Assembly (NCBI GenBank): GCA_933228895.1
Contig: OW121858.1
Location: 29,721,859-29,785,858 of the forward strand
Direction of reading: 5' to 3'
Length of the DNA stretch: 64,000 nt
DNA from: Platycnemis pennipes
Lineage: Eukaryota > Arthropoda > Insecta > Odonata > Platycnemididae
Below the pieces are notes generated by a model that had not been told where the DNA came from, made no database searches, and saw nothing but the letters and a program-made list of their open reading frames with translations. Shown piece by piece: positions 1 to 10,959 of the stretch (positions within the stretch are counted from its first letter, which is position 1; each line of letters opens with the position of its first letter). The position numbers and the translations under genes were made by a program.

Positions 1-419
1 CCCCCCAATCTCTCCCCTTATACACGAGGAGTCAAACGCTTCGCGGTTGAATGGGACCCTTTTGAACGATTCGACTTGTATACGGGAACGAGCACGCCCT
101 TCGACCCTCAAGTGTTTTTGAAGCGGCGATATATCTGCCACCTATTGTGTGAGGTTCCCCTAACCGTGCTAGATCCGCGGCAGTGGGTAGCTGGTCGCAG
201 ACGGCAGTTGCTTTTCTTTTTTTATTTACACTTCGGGACAATGGGACGACTTGAGCGCTTTCGAGCAAGGAACGGCTCGTGGATGAATTAATGTCTGTCC
301 TTTTGAATTCGAATGTTTTGTGTGATCCTCTGTTGGTGATTGGTCGAACAAAGACAAGACGTACATGTCTTTCGACCTCTCCTAAAGTCTAAAACGAAAG
401 AAACCCCTAATAAGATTTC
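1..419. other. No recognisable gene or repeat
   Basis: Mixed-composition sequence. Short open frames exist on both strands, but none shows a recognisable domain or splice context. Nothing here matched another part of the window by eye. Confidence 0.4.
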
Positions 420-955
420 AATGGGGCGTTTACTTGGAACTGAAATCGCAATTTTGTACACGAAATCGTTAGATGGAAACGAATTTAAGTGAAAAAATTA
501 ATCTTCTAACCACAACCATTCACTTCAATAAATCAAAAATTAAAATATAATAAAAAGGTGACGCCCACCGAAAAAGCTACTTTGATAACAATAACGTCAT
601 TTTCCTCCCGTTCTCGACTGGGGAAGGGAACGGAGTGGAGGGGGGTTCTCGGAAGGTCTGCTCGCACAGATCCTGTCGCAACTGCTCCGATATTGGCGGA
701 ATCCGCTGAGTCCCCCACCCCATAGCGATAAGGCAAAGTGGCTTCGAGGGCTCAGTTATGATTGGACGAAGTAGATATACGTCAGAGGTTGCACCACACC
801 CACTTTTCCGAAAGGGTTAAAGAAAACATCAATTTTTCGTCGCTTAATAACTCGGGAAATAATTGACGGATTGAAAAACGGAAAAATACGGGTCTTTTTA
901 TTTTACAAACTCTATCAGAGTTGGCAATAAACAAATATGGTAAACGACACCATTG
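420..955 (-). repeat. Left copy of a long inverted-repeat pair
   Basis: The stretch from about 422 to 850 is the diverged reverse complement of about 5994 to 6455. Shared blocks include the segment after gggcgtttacttgg, a block with ggtgacgcccaccga, the motif ctgtgcgagcagacctt and cttttccgaaagggtt. A further block (about 852-955, with attttacaaactctatcag) occurs in direct orientation at about 5887-5985. The two could be the ends of one roughly 6 kb element or two inverted copies of one repeat. No transposase frame is visible between them. Confidence 0.65.
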
Positions 956-1125
956 TCGACGATTGGACAGATATAACCGTGTACGACTTTCTTCTAATAT
1001 TCCTCAACGTCTTTTTCTTAGGTGTCTCCTTTTAAGTATTATTTCACTTTACCATTAAGATGATTTACAGGGGGTTAAACTGAAAAAAAAATTTAATTGC
1101 ACCAATCGATAATTTTTAACGAATG

Positions 1126-1412
1126 AATGACAGAAAAATATTTGCCATATATGCATGCGGGTTTAATCTAACGTATTCCGTAAAACTCTTCGGAATTGAT
1201 TCCGAATCCAAGCCTTAAAAATTATTTCGTTTATCTTCCTGTTTATATTCACTTAATAAAATTATTATCGATATGTTTTACCGGCTTAACGACAGAAAAC
1301 TATGTGCCATACGTGCTCGTAGGTTTAAACTAGTAACTTCCATAAAAAGCTTCGGTATTGAATCAAAAATCAAGCCTTAAAAATAACTTCATCTTCCTGT
1401 TTAAATACCCTC
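1126..1412. repeat. Two-copy tandem duplication, period about 162 bp
   Basis: The blocks starting near 1130 and 1291 share gacagaaaa, a gccata/gcatgcgggtttaa-like section, tccgtaaaa and aagccttaaaaat, then tcttcctgttta. They are diverged direct repeats in AT-rich DNA. I see no coding potential. Confidence 0.6.
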
Positions 1413-1510
1413 AAAAAATGTTTTGTGAATAATAAATACAGGCAGGCTATCCGATTATGCAATAAGGTTTGGTATGTAAATACTTTCGTTTGGGAATACC
1501 AGGTTGGAAT

Positions 1511-1945
1511 ATACATCTACATCCACGCGATACCTTGCGAGCCACTGCGAGGGTGTGTGGCAGGGTGTGAAGATCACCAAGCATGCACTATTGACATGCG
1601 AATAGGATATTTAATGGAGACAGACTAGGTAATAGGGCCACATGCAGCTAGATTATTAATATCTACGAAGTAATAGAGGAATTATTGGTTGATAATACAT
1701 GAATCTTGCACTACAGACTACTCTGACTATATTTCACCTATCACCTATTTCACTTTGATATGCTGACTATTCTGTTCTCTTATAGTACGGGGGAAAAATG
1801 TAATTTTGAATCTATCAGTACGACAATCTATCCCTCTAATCTTATTTATCTGGTCGAATCTAGCATAATACGTCGGTGTTTTTAATATTTTCCTAACATC
1901 TTCAGTAAAGCTATCCCTTTTAAATTTCTTTACTAGTTTTATTCT
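1511..1945 (-). mobile_element. LINE family B, 3' fragment
   Basis: Reading the minus strand, the fragment ends in the family B tail (hairpin near 1530-1565, then TAGATG repeats). Upstream are the 3' UTR and the end of the ORF, with remnants of the KIRE/YYARFDQ region that is clear in the copies at 12860-13159 and 22592-22873. The frame is broken. The 5' end is truncated, as is usual for LINE copies. Confidence 0.7.
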
Positions 1946-2034
1946 CTATGCATTAAGGTTTGATCTATCGTGCTCTAAGGTTTGATAGGTAAATACTTCA
2001 GTTCGGAATACCTGTTGGGAAACGGGTTGCTGGT

Positions 2035-2385
2035 GATATTAATTTTACATTTATTAAATACTTAGGCGACACCATCAGTGAATACTTGTAATGTTGGGAA
2101 GTACATCAGGGTCACACAACTAGTGTCGCAAACCGTAGATTAGGATTCGTAAAAAGGGTTCCGCCAGACAGTATGGGAAAGAAGCTATTTTATATACTTG
2201 TCAGGCCTCATTTAGAATATGCCGCTAGTATATATGGGATCCGTACGAGGAAGGTATGATTTTGAAGGAAATAAAACGTGTGCTAAGGAGATCAATTTTA
2301 TTTGTTTAAAAGCCTTATTATTAGAGTTGTATTAGTGCTACGATTTCAATAGAAGAACTAGGATGGGAATTAGTATCTTCTTCTT
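2035..2385 (+). mobile_element. LINE family E fragment (RT C-terminal region)
   Basis: In shifted frames it reads YLGDTISE, then ANRRLGFVKRVPP, then ILVRPHLEYAASIYGIRTR. This is the conserved segment just after the reverse-transcriptase palm in CR1/Jockey-like LINEs. It resembles but differs from family B, and a related piece lies at 32229-32370. Frameshifts and stops make it a fossil. It runs into an AG-rich stretch at 2388. Confidence 0.6.
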
Positions 2386-2387
2386 CT

Positions 2388-3545
2388 CAAAGCAAGAGAG
2401 AGAGAGAGATAGGGAGTAAAGAATCAGAATTCAACTCCTAATAAAAAAACCAATAAATTTTATTTTCTTCTCAGCTACAACTCAACATCGAAAAAAAGTA
2501 TAAATAAACAAGATAAGGTATTTTTTCTGAGATAAAAAATACACTCCGCGCTTCTCTACAAAGAAAGGGGGGAAATAAAATCCAAATTATACCCCAAATA
2601 AAAAAAATAAAAAAGTTTATTTCACTCCCCTGTTAGAGCTCTCGATAACGCCAAATATTTAGGGAAAATAAAGCAGATTAACATGGTCTGTCTCTCTCAA
2701 AGACAAAACACTTCCTCTCCTCGCTTCAGTATAAATAGAAAGGGTGTGTCAGAAATTCAAATTCAACCCATAATCAAAAGAAACAATTTTTAAAAAATTA
2801 TTTTTCTTCCCAGATATAACTCAAGATAGCAAAAAAATTATTAATTAATAGGATAAGTTGGTCTCTCTATTTCTCCGAGACAAAGAAAATACCCGCTATG
2901 CTTTTGTACTAAGATAGAGGGTTGTCTAAATTCAAATTCAGCCACAGTAAAAAAAAGAAAAAAAATTTTTTCTTCCCAGCTAGAACTCAAGATCGCCAAA
3001 AAATCAAGAAAAAGCGATAAGGTTTTTTTATGAGACAAATAAATAATAATCTCCTCGCTTCTGTACTAAGAGAGGGTGATGAAAAACAAAATTCAACCCC
3101 TAATGAAAAATGAAGGACATTTTTTTTACTCCCGGCACAAGATTGCAAAAAAAAATTAAGAAAAAAATGTATTTTCTATTCCATCAGAGACGTATCCTAT
3201 TCTTTTCTTTTCTCTGGGACAAAAGCTCCTGTCCATCCTTCTGTACGAAGGAAGAGGATGACGAAAATCCAATTTTTTATCCTTTAGAAAAAAGGAAGAC
3301 ATTTTTTTTTTAATCTTCCCAGCTAGAGCTCAAGATGGAAATAATTTCTAGGAAAAAAAGATAAGGTTGTCTCTCTTTCTCTCTGAAACAAAACAATAAT
3401 ACTTACCACGCTTCTGTACGAAGAAAGAGGGTGTCTAAGATCCAAATTCAACCCCTAACAAAAAAAGACGAAAAATATTTTTTTAACTCCCCCACTTACG
3501 ACTCAAGATCGCTAAAAAAAATTAAGAATAAAAAAGATAAGATGG
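2388..3545. repeat. Degenerate tandem array, unit about 150-185 bp
   Basis: A recurring block (cttcccagctagaactcaagatcgcc and variants) appears near 2474, 2624, 2807, 2972, 3127, 3313 and 3484. Between the blocks are poly-A runs, ctctctttctctctgagaca-like stretches, cttctgtacgaagaaagagg and caaattcaacccctaat. That gives about seven diverged units with spacings of roughly 150 to 186 bp. Short open frames are by-products of the A/T runs. Confidence 0.75.
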
Positions 3546-4553
3546 TGAAAGCAAATCCAGAAGGAAGTGAATTCATTCTCCTTAAGGTTTGTCTACCCTC
3601 TTGAATCTTCATCCATTCTTTATGAACTCTCACGGACTGAGAACCGAAGACACCCTCTGCCACACTCCTATTTAAATCCGTTCTCCCATCATCCACTCAC
3701 CTACCCCTCCAGTTCCTTTTTTCGCACCCCCCTCACCCTCTCCAAACCAACCCCCTTCTCCGGCATAACGACAGAGAAATCCTCTTCCTCCCCTTACTTA
3801 CTTTACCCTCACTCTTGCTATATTGTGGGGGGAAGGAAGAAGACCCTGGTTCCGAGCGCCGAAACGTTCTTTTCCCGAATCACCTGAGGGTTGACTACTT
3901 GAGGACAAGGGTGTTAAAAACTCCTCCTTTAAGAAGTACGTCTTCGAAGAACGTACTCCAATTATTTCCCGTCCTTCAAAGAAGGAGAGAATTTGGGACA
4001 GAAATAAGTCGAGTGGCTTTCCGATTTCTCGAGTGGTCCATGAGACAGCAGCCGTGTTTTCCCTAACGTCATTTAACTTTCGACTCTCCGTAGAACATCC
4101 ATGACCGTATATTTATCACTGAAATGATTCTCACTGATAATCACACACGCAAAGAGCTTGTCAATTGGTAGTATACCCATAATTTATTATTTATCATTTT
4201 CTGTCCAATTTTTGAAACTGCATTTAAGTATTTTGTCTTGACGATTTTATTTCGCTTACGTTAATTGGATGAATGTTGGGAAAACAAAGTTACAAATACT
4301 CAGTTTAGCGATCGGTAAATGAAAATATGGTGCAGCCATTTAAATGTATTTAAATTTTAGACTTCATTTTGGTCAAAATATGAAACTCCTATCTTAATGA
4401 CTTCATATTTAAGTGAGCATGAGAAATTTTTCCTGCACGAACATCTTTCGCGTCCCCCATTTTGTCTCATCGGCAACATGAAATCCTCTCAAGATACGTA
4501 ATAAGTACGAAATCCTGGAATTTCAAATTTTTCTCTGACTCACCTGTTCTGTA
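3546..4553. other. No recognisable gene; weak hammerhead-like motif inside
   Basis: A C/T-rich part (3640-3800) is followed by AT-rich DNA. The overlapping short frames at 3567-4066 show no domain. The only notable motif is AGGAAGA (3834-3840), 20 nt, then GAAACGTT (3861-3868), discussed in the findings. Confidence 0.35.
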
Positions 4554-4774
4554 TGTACAGACACTTCCAAAAAAAAATGTTAACACTTCAGAGCCGAAAT
4601 TTTTCCAAGTCCCGAGTTGACGGTGATTTGACAACGCTGCGTCACGGCTTCCCTCTGGCGGAGCCTCGGGAAGTTCTGACCGAAAACAAACCCCCTTCCC
4701 TCCTCCTCCTCCTCCTGACGCAGCGTTGTCAGATCACCGTGAACTCGGAACTTTTTTTTGGAAGTGACTGTACA
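4554..4774. mobile_element. Fold-back MITE-like element
   Basis: The ends are inverted repeats: TGTACAGACACTTCC at the left and GGAAGTGACTGTACA at the right. The inner arms continue as gagttgacggtgat / atcaccgtgaactc and acaacgctgcgtcac / ctgacgcagcgttgt. The left arm carries about 30 extra bases. A 65-70 bp unpaired centre contains a (TCC)n run. There is no coding capacity. Superfamily and target duplication are unclear. Confidence 0.75.
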
Positions 4775-5488
4775 TTCCCTGAAAATTTGAATACTCTAAC
4801 TCATGCAGAGATAATAAGGAATCTGTTTAAATGACTCAGTTGTGCAGCATAATATACCTATATAGTAAGTAATGACTAGTAAGATGGTTCCAGCAATTTA
4901 CAATCGTCTTAAAAGGGTACGCGTACCGTAGGATGACATTCGCTTCTTTGAGAGTGCCGATTTCTTGATGTGTCCCTAAGCAAGGGAATTTACAGGGATT
5001 TCTTCAGTCAGGGTCGGCTGGTAGGGTGTGTTGAACCCTATGGGGATTGAGAAAGCGACAATGCTGGTTGCCCCTGGCTACGGGATGAATGCCCCAAACA
5101 AACTTCCTACCCCCCACCCCCTCAAGACGGACAAGTGAGCATCTGAAAGCGGAATCTTCTTAAAAAGTCCCCAAGAGAGAGAGAGGGAGATGTCTTCCAA
5201 GACGAACACAGGAACTCCCCTAACTCCACAAATCTTCAACCCCTCTCCAACCCCCCGATGAAAAAACCTCCCTTCCTTTCAGGGAGATCAGGGCACAGGG
5301 TTCGACTTTGTGAGGGAAACGAGGGAATCGAGATATCGAAGAGAACGTAACGAAGTCGCACTTTCGATTAGTCAACTGAAGACAGTCGGATGACATTTTT
5401 AGAAGTACAGTGAAATAAAATTTGGGTGAATTTCAAAATATTCATTATCGACAAGAAAATTTTAAAGCCGACTTATTTCGTAATTTTT
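4775..5488. other. No recognisable gene
   Basis: Mixed AT-rich and C-rich DNA (poly-C near 5100-5120, GA run near 5175-5190). No domain-bearing frame and no match elsewhere in the window noticed. Confidence 0.35.
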
Positions 5489-5492
5489 TTAA

Positions 5493-5607
5493 GGCTGAGT
5501 TACACATGGAAGCTGACAAACTCGCTTTCATTGGAGTTGCGATAATATTCCCATTTTGATATGTATCGATAACTAAACATGCCGATAGCATATGTGACTC
5601 GCGCTGC
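5493..5607. mobile_element. Possible short TTAA-type MITE
   Basis: A TTAA at 5489-5492 is followed by GGCTGAGTTACACATG. About 100 bp later an approximate inverted end, catatgtgactcgcgctgc, meets TTAC. The ends resemble those of the larger element at 44289-46217 (GGTGCGTTTACACG / GCAGCGTTTACACG). Divergence and the imperfect second target site keep this tentative. Confidence 0.35.
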
Positions 5608-5884
5608 TTACGCGATACTTCCGTGCTTCTGATGCGATTAATCGATACTTAATTAAGAAATAAAGTACGCGTCAATATCGCTTCGCACTTTTTTTCTAGT
5701 CCTGTTCCAATATACAGTCAGAATAATCTCCGCCGTTGAATAGCAACGTCAACAAACAAAAAACAATCGAATTCTGTACTTGTTTACACGTTCCATGGCA
5801 ACGGTAAAAATATGAAACCAAAAAATACACCATTTACAAACGATAAATTAAACCCCAAAATACTATATTTTACTCTAGTTCCTC

Positions 5885-6455
5885 CAGAAATAATTGAAGG
5901 ATCAAAAAACTGAAAAATACCGTTCTTTTTATTTTACAAGCTCTATCAGATTCGGCAAGAACAAAACATATGGTAAACGACCCCATTGGTTCTCGAGTTA
6001 TAAATGGCGAAAAACTGATGTTTTTTTAACCCTTTCGGAAAAGTGGGCGTGATGAAACCTCTGACGTATATCGACTTCGTCCAATCACAACTGAGCCCGC
6101 GAAGCTACTTCTGCCTTATCGCAATGGGGGACACACAATACAGCTGACTCTGCCAATGGGTGCGCTGGTTAAGACTGGATCTGTGCGAGCAGACCTTCCG
6201 TGAACCCCCCTCCACTCCCTTCCCTTCCCCTAAAAGCAGTCAAGGAGGGTAGGTGGATGACGTATTAAGTCTCAAACCTGCTTCTTCGGTGGGCGTCACC
6301 TTTTTGCTTATTTTAATTTTCGATTCATTGAATTGAGTGGTTGTGGTTTATAAGATTGATTTTTTCACTGAAATTAATTTTTCGTTTACATCTTAACGAT
6401 TTCGTGTACAGAATTGCGATTTTATGTTCCAAGTAAACGTCCCAATTTTCTCGTG
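5885..6455 (+). repeat. Right copy of the long inverted-repeat pair
   Basis: Diverged reverse complement of about 420-850, with shared blocks aaccctttcggaaaagtggg, gatctgtgcgagcagacctt, tcggtgggcgtcacctttt and gatttcgtgtacagaattgc. The portion 5887-5985 repeats 852-955 directly. No ORF spans it. Confidence 0.65.
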
Positions 6456-7739
6456 AACCCAGGCCTATTAGGGAGAAATCAGTGGCAATTTTTCTGCATT
6501 TTAACTCCAGTTTTAGGTTTAAAAAAACGTTTCGCTGTCGTTCTAGACATCTTTTTCGCTGATTCTCCTTGTGAATACAATTAGATGATAAGGTTCTTCC
6601 ATACCGTTAAAGATTGCTGCATAATTATTGCGCCGATGCGCACTTTCTTCTGCGTCGGCTCCTGTCTTGAAGATTTTGAGGTTTAATCGGGAATTTAGTA
6701 ACTTCAACCATTAAAAATCTTAACCAGGATCATCTCGTCAACCATGGCTTCCTTTTAATCTAGAGATTATTCCAGTCCGACGGTTCTTTCAGCGTCTCGA
6801 CGACGTTTCAGCCACTCGAAGGGATGCCTTCTTCCTCTCCCCACGTCACACCCCCCCCCCCCTCCCCCTCCCCCCACCCAGCCGCGTGTCAACACTCTCG
6901 GTCGCCATGGAGATGACGATTCTTTTCCACATTCTTATCCACTCATGCCCACTTCTTAAGGACTGCCAAAAGGTACCTTACCCCCCCTCCGTTTTTCACC
7001 CTACTTGACTCGGTTGGTTAAAAAGGGTGCGAGGGAGATAAGGGTATAAGATTATCCTGACCCTGAGAGCCAACTCTGAAGGAGAAGGAAGAGAGAGAAA
7101 AAGTGGGGTAGGAAAAAGGAATTTGAATTTCTTTTCTCGAGAGAATTTTTTTAAAAATTCAACCTCTCATGGTGATCATCTAATTAGGGGTTTTAGTCAG
7201 CGTATCATTGTCATCTACAATGTACCCTTGCTACTCACCAAAGTAAGGGTCTGTGGCAGGTGTTGAACCGACAACTGGCTCAGCTTATCGATGAGTTTAG
7301 GAATCATATTTGGTCCTTCCAGAAAAAGTCCTGGCTACGGAAAAAAACGTTATTTCGATTGAAATTTCCCCTTCAATATTCGCGTAAACTATACCTCTTG
7401 TTTGTACGAGGTTTTTTAAATATTTTTATGGGATACTTTTTAGAGAAAAGGTTTTTTTTTTACCAAAGGGAGATACTGCTTACAGCTTCATATTGAAGCG
7501 TGAAAGTAAGAAAACATGTCATTAGAACATACGTCTAAGATATTCTTCTTTTAATAGCAGTGAGACATACTAAGAGATTCAATGCAATGTTAATAATGCA
7601 AATAAGACCTTGCATTCAATTCTTAACCTTTCAACTAAGAGCTATCTCTGCTGTTAACCCAAACAGGGGTTAATACTTATGTTCAAAATGGCTCAAAAGT
7701 TACATAACAAAGAGGTCACAATGTGTTTTCATTAATAAT
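6456..7739. other. No recognisable gene; poly-C tract and hammerhead-like motif
   Basis: Contains a C-rich run near 6850-6880, a GA-rich stretch near 7080-7110, and on the minus strand AGGAAGA (6830-6836), 20 nt, GAAACGTC (6802-6809). The small open frame at 7260-7496 shows no family signature. Confidence 0.35.
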
Positions 7740-8070
7740 TTGTGTTTAATTTTTTGTATTAGATTTTATTCGATATTCGATAGATATTTATTAGATATAT
7801 TAGATATAGATTTTATATATATTACCTCTGGTGTACCTCAAGGTTCAGTCTTAGGCCCTGTATTGTTTTTGCTATATATTAATGACCTTTGTTGCCATGA
7901 TTTTCGTGGTCAGGTTACTTACTGCCTTTGCGGATTATTTTGCACTATGCTACAGTAATTTACAGGGGAAAGTCTAAGATATGATATGCAAAATGACTTA
8001 AATTACCTACGACTATGGTTTTTTCATAACAAATTATCTATGAACGTGCATATAACTATATCATTCTTCA
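7740..8070 (+). mobile_element. LINE family H reverse-transcriptase fragment
   Basis: The plus strand encodes [20 protein letters not shown], the classic RT motif 4-5 block of CR1/Jockey/R1-type LINEs. After a frameshift it reads [17 protein letters not shown], where the second catalytic Asp of the F/YADD box appears as Tyr. Next comes YDMQNDLNYLRLWFFHNKLS, typical of the region after the catalytic box. It is a dead fragment. The rest of the ORF and any tail are absent, and 8071-8440 is AT-rich and unassigned. Confidence 0.8.
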
Positions 8071-8587
8071 ATATCATTTGCCAATTTATGTAATGTCAAT
8101 TTATACATATTTTTGGTTAAATTTTGTTAATTTTTATATTTTTTTATAATTTTTTTACGTCTTCATTTTGATTGCACAGTATTTGAATTCTAACACTATT
8201 GTTTCTGATGGAAGATTTTTTTCAGTTTTTCCCTTGTAAGCTGCATAAAGCTCAAGTTTTTTCATTCGTTGTGTAATTATATGCATGAGTTTGAGCATTA
8301 AAAATTATCTATCTATCTTACAACAATATCTTACACCTATTACCTATCCCTTTGCTTTGCTACCTCTTAAGATCTATAATAGCCTGCGGGAAAATGACAT
8401 TTTCAATCTATCTCTGAAATTCATTTATTCCATGCGTCCGTCTTACATCTACATATATAACAACCTGAAAACCGCCATAGAGGTGTGTGGCGGAGGGTGA
8501 ATTCTCACCAAACATGCATTACATATCATGCATAAAAAATAATTACTAATTAACTAACTCATTCGTAACTTTGTGGTATTCCATTTT

Positions 8588-9083
8588 AAGGTTTCTGGGA
8601 TGTATTAATTTTACTTATACCACATCTTTTTTAAAAAATAAAGCTTTGTTTCTGCGTGGGGCAGACAGGAAGAAGCTTCGGAGTGAGGAAGAAAGAACAT
8701 TTAAGTGCTTGCAAAAACAGCAAAGACGATAAAAGTAATTTTGCCAAGCACTTAATATGTAACTGCCATAGGAGTGATTTTAAAATATATTACAATTATG
8801 CAATGACCGCCGTGAATTAGATTCTAGAGAGCAGTTAGAAATTTTAAAAAAATTTTAATAACCAGGACAACACTCTCATCAACGAATACATTTTCACATC
8901 TTTTTCCCCCATTCTGGCGTCCGTTTCAAAATTCATCTCTTCTTCCGTTACGTAACCAAGGTTACAATAATACTATAAATAATTTACGCCTGATGATGAT
9001 GATTATCCATTGAAACCCGGGTCGCTTTATTTTTTAAAAAAGAAGTGGTATAAGTAAAAGAAACATCCCAGAAACCTTGAATT
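8588..9083 (+). mobile_element. Fold-back retroelement with hammerhead core
   Basis: The left arm (8588-8644) is the reverse complement of the right arm (9024-about 9080): aaggtttctgggatg at one end, cttataccac within, and ttttttaaaaaataaagc at the inner edge. The right arm begins at the nucleotide after the predicted cleavage site of a hammerhead-like motif at 8984-9029. It is inserted in a family A LINE. The middle (8645-8983) has no coding frame. PLE-type terminal repeats are the best analogy; that is an inference. Confidence 0.6.
8984..9029 (+). ncRNA. Hammerhead-ribozyme-like motif
   Basis: Core CTGATGA at 8990-8996, then 15 nt, then GAAAC starting at 9012. Helix III would be the palindrome ACCCGGGT (9015-9022), with C9023 as the cleavage nucleotide. 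A palindromic loop-less helix III fits the dimer-type hammerheads known from PLEs. Helix I shows only two contiguous pairs next to the core (c8989-g9024, g8988-c9025) and helix II is weak, so activity is doubtful, but the core residues are complete. Confidence 0.5.
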
Positions 9084-9720
9084 AGTAATTATATTCTAGC
9101 CTAAACCTAGGAATTAAATAAAGACAAAAATTGCAAAGCAATCATACAATATGTTAGTTGGGTTAGCTTACCAAAATGCAACTACCTATGCTATCAATTG
9201 ATAACACTCGTATTGGATATATTTACCGCTATTCATATCCCTAATTGTACGAGGAAAAAAGGACATTTTGAATCTGTCGGTTCGGCAATCAATTTCTCTA
9301 ATTTTGTGATATTATGGTCCAGTCTACAGTAGTAATAAGTTGGGGCTCGCAAAATATTTTTACCTTCATCGCTGAAAATATTATCTTGGGATTTATTCAA
9401 GAGATTTAGTCTGAATTTCAACCTACGATGTGACAATGATTCCAATTTTAATTCATGTAACAGACTGGTTATACGCTAATATAGTTATTTAATACCGTCC
9501 CTTTACAAATATTGCCGATACTGGCGGCGTATTCCAAATGAGGTCTAACAAGGGGGAAAAGTAGCTGATTTCTCGAAGTACATATTCGTCACATGTACTC
9601 AATACCCTTTTGATGAATCCCAGTTTAAGATTAGCTTGACACATTATTTCACGTATGTGTTTACCCCAAGAAAGACCGCTATTTTGAGTTTTGTAGCTTG
9701 TGCAAAAACATTTTTTTAAA

Positions 9721-9981
9721 TATATGGGTTAATTTATGGAGGTTTGGTCGTCTTTTTCAAGAAATTCTACTTACATTTTTTGCCAACGTTTCGCCTTTTT
9801 ATTTGGACTTCTTCCGGGCTCAAGGATTAACTTTCTTACTGCGACAATGGTAACACAATCTTGCGGCAATGCGACAATGGCAATTGTCCTCCTTCCCATC
9901 CTTTTTTTGCACGTTGACAAAAAATGTAAGTAGAATTTCTTAAAAACAGACGACAGAACCTCCATAAATTAATCCACATAT
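9721..9981. mobile_element. Palindromic PLE-terminal-repeat-like element
   Basis: The arms from about 9721-9788 and 9913-9981 are inverted copies: ggttaatttatggaggt against acctccataaattaatcc, and aagaaattctacttacat against its complement. The spacer carries on the minus strand CGGAAGA (9810-9816), 17 nt, GAAACGTT (9785-9792), flanked by a 3-bp helix I (gcc/ggc). This resembles a hammerhead in a PLE terminal repeat but with G in place of the essential U4. Open frames on both strands here are products of the palindrome. Confidence 0.6.
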
Positions 9982-10954
9982 CATTAAAGTGCTCAATAAC
10001 CATTAAAAAAAAACATTTTTATCCGTACAAAGTATCAGGCCCGCAATATGTTCGTGCTTGCCAAGATGGCCGACTTTGCTTCTCAAAACGGTCGCCATGC
10101 CTCCCCCAAGTGCATTATCTAACCTCCTTGGGCCTGGAGCTGGAAGGAAAAGGGTTTTTAAGGGTAAGCATTAAGATCCCTCCCCCGCCTTACTGTAATT
10201 AAGGATGCGGTGTGTGTGGAGTGTTCCCTCCGAAGGAAGGACCCTTGGAGAAGGGTATTTCGAGCCGAAACCCTTTTCCTGGTCCCTCCCACACACGCAG
10301 GGGTAATGGAGGAGAAGAGCGGGCCAGGGTCTTGGATGGGAAAGGGTTATGTGGAACCCCTCACCCTGCGGTCTTTGCGGCCGCCTTTTCAAGGAGCAAG
10401 GGTCCCGCCACCCCTTACCCTTACGCGAGGGAAAAGGGGCAATACGGGAGCGTAATTAGATATAAGGAAGGCCTGGTTTAAGGGCGCATATCAGGGTTGG
10501 CGAGAGGGGAGTTTTTGGAGGAAAAGGGTATGTTTTTTTTCGCGAGGACGTCAAAAATTAAGAGGCTCTCGGAAGGGGTTGGGTGAGCAAAAAGGGTCTC
10601 GCGTTGCGAATTCACTTTCGGGACCCTTATAAGGAGACGGCAAGCACCCTAGCGGTTGCAGTGGGGGGTGGAGGTGTGGGGAGAAGTCATCAAGAATGGC
10701 GAGCGAAACATCTGGAAGGCACTTCCGAGAACGTTAATCTCAGGAAAGGGTTTGCGATTATGCTCAGGGTACTGACTACTAACCCTGAATATCCTCGTTC
10801 GAGCACCAGTGCTGTGTGAGAAATATAATGACACACACCTGCACGGAAATACGTACTTCATCCACTTGCAATAAAATATTATAAACTCCGATAAAAGGCT
10901 AATTTTTAAAATAATTTTCTTTTTCATGAGTACAATCTTGGTCATGTATTAGCC
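9982..10954. other. GC-rich stretch, no recognisable gene
   Basis: Rich in AAGGG/CCCTT words between about 10130 and 10800, which opens overlapping frames in several registers (for example 10171-10392, 10210-10455, 10583-10819). None shows a domain, and opposing frames of equal length argue against coding. Probably unrecognised repeat or unique spacer. Confidence 0.35.
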
Positions 10955-10959
10955 ACTTA

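Larger units (their letters stand above)
8445..9683 (-). mobile_element. LINE family A copy, interrupted by an insertion
   Basis: The family A tail (hairpin near 8470-8500) lies at the left edge. After an insertion (about 8540-9085) the 3' UTR resumes. The ORF remnant at 9233-9445 reads MESLSHRRLKFRLNLLNKSQ and NILRAPTYY, followed by a frameshift. The fragment fades near 9683 at tgtgtttaccccaag, the HIRE-region breakpoint seen in several A copies. It is a decayed, 5'-truncated copy. Confidence 0.8.

Noticed and set aside
7260..7496. 78-residue plus-strand ORF
   Set aside because: Codons follow T/A-rich composition; no family recognised and no link to the LINE fragment downstream.
10171..10819. 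Host exon candidates in the AAGGG-rich region
   Set aside because: Three or more frames are open at once on both strands, with no domain and no plausible splice-site pattern.
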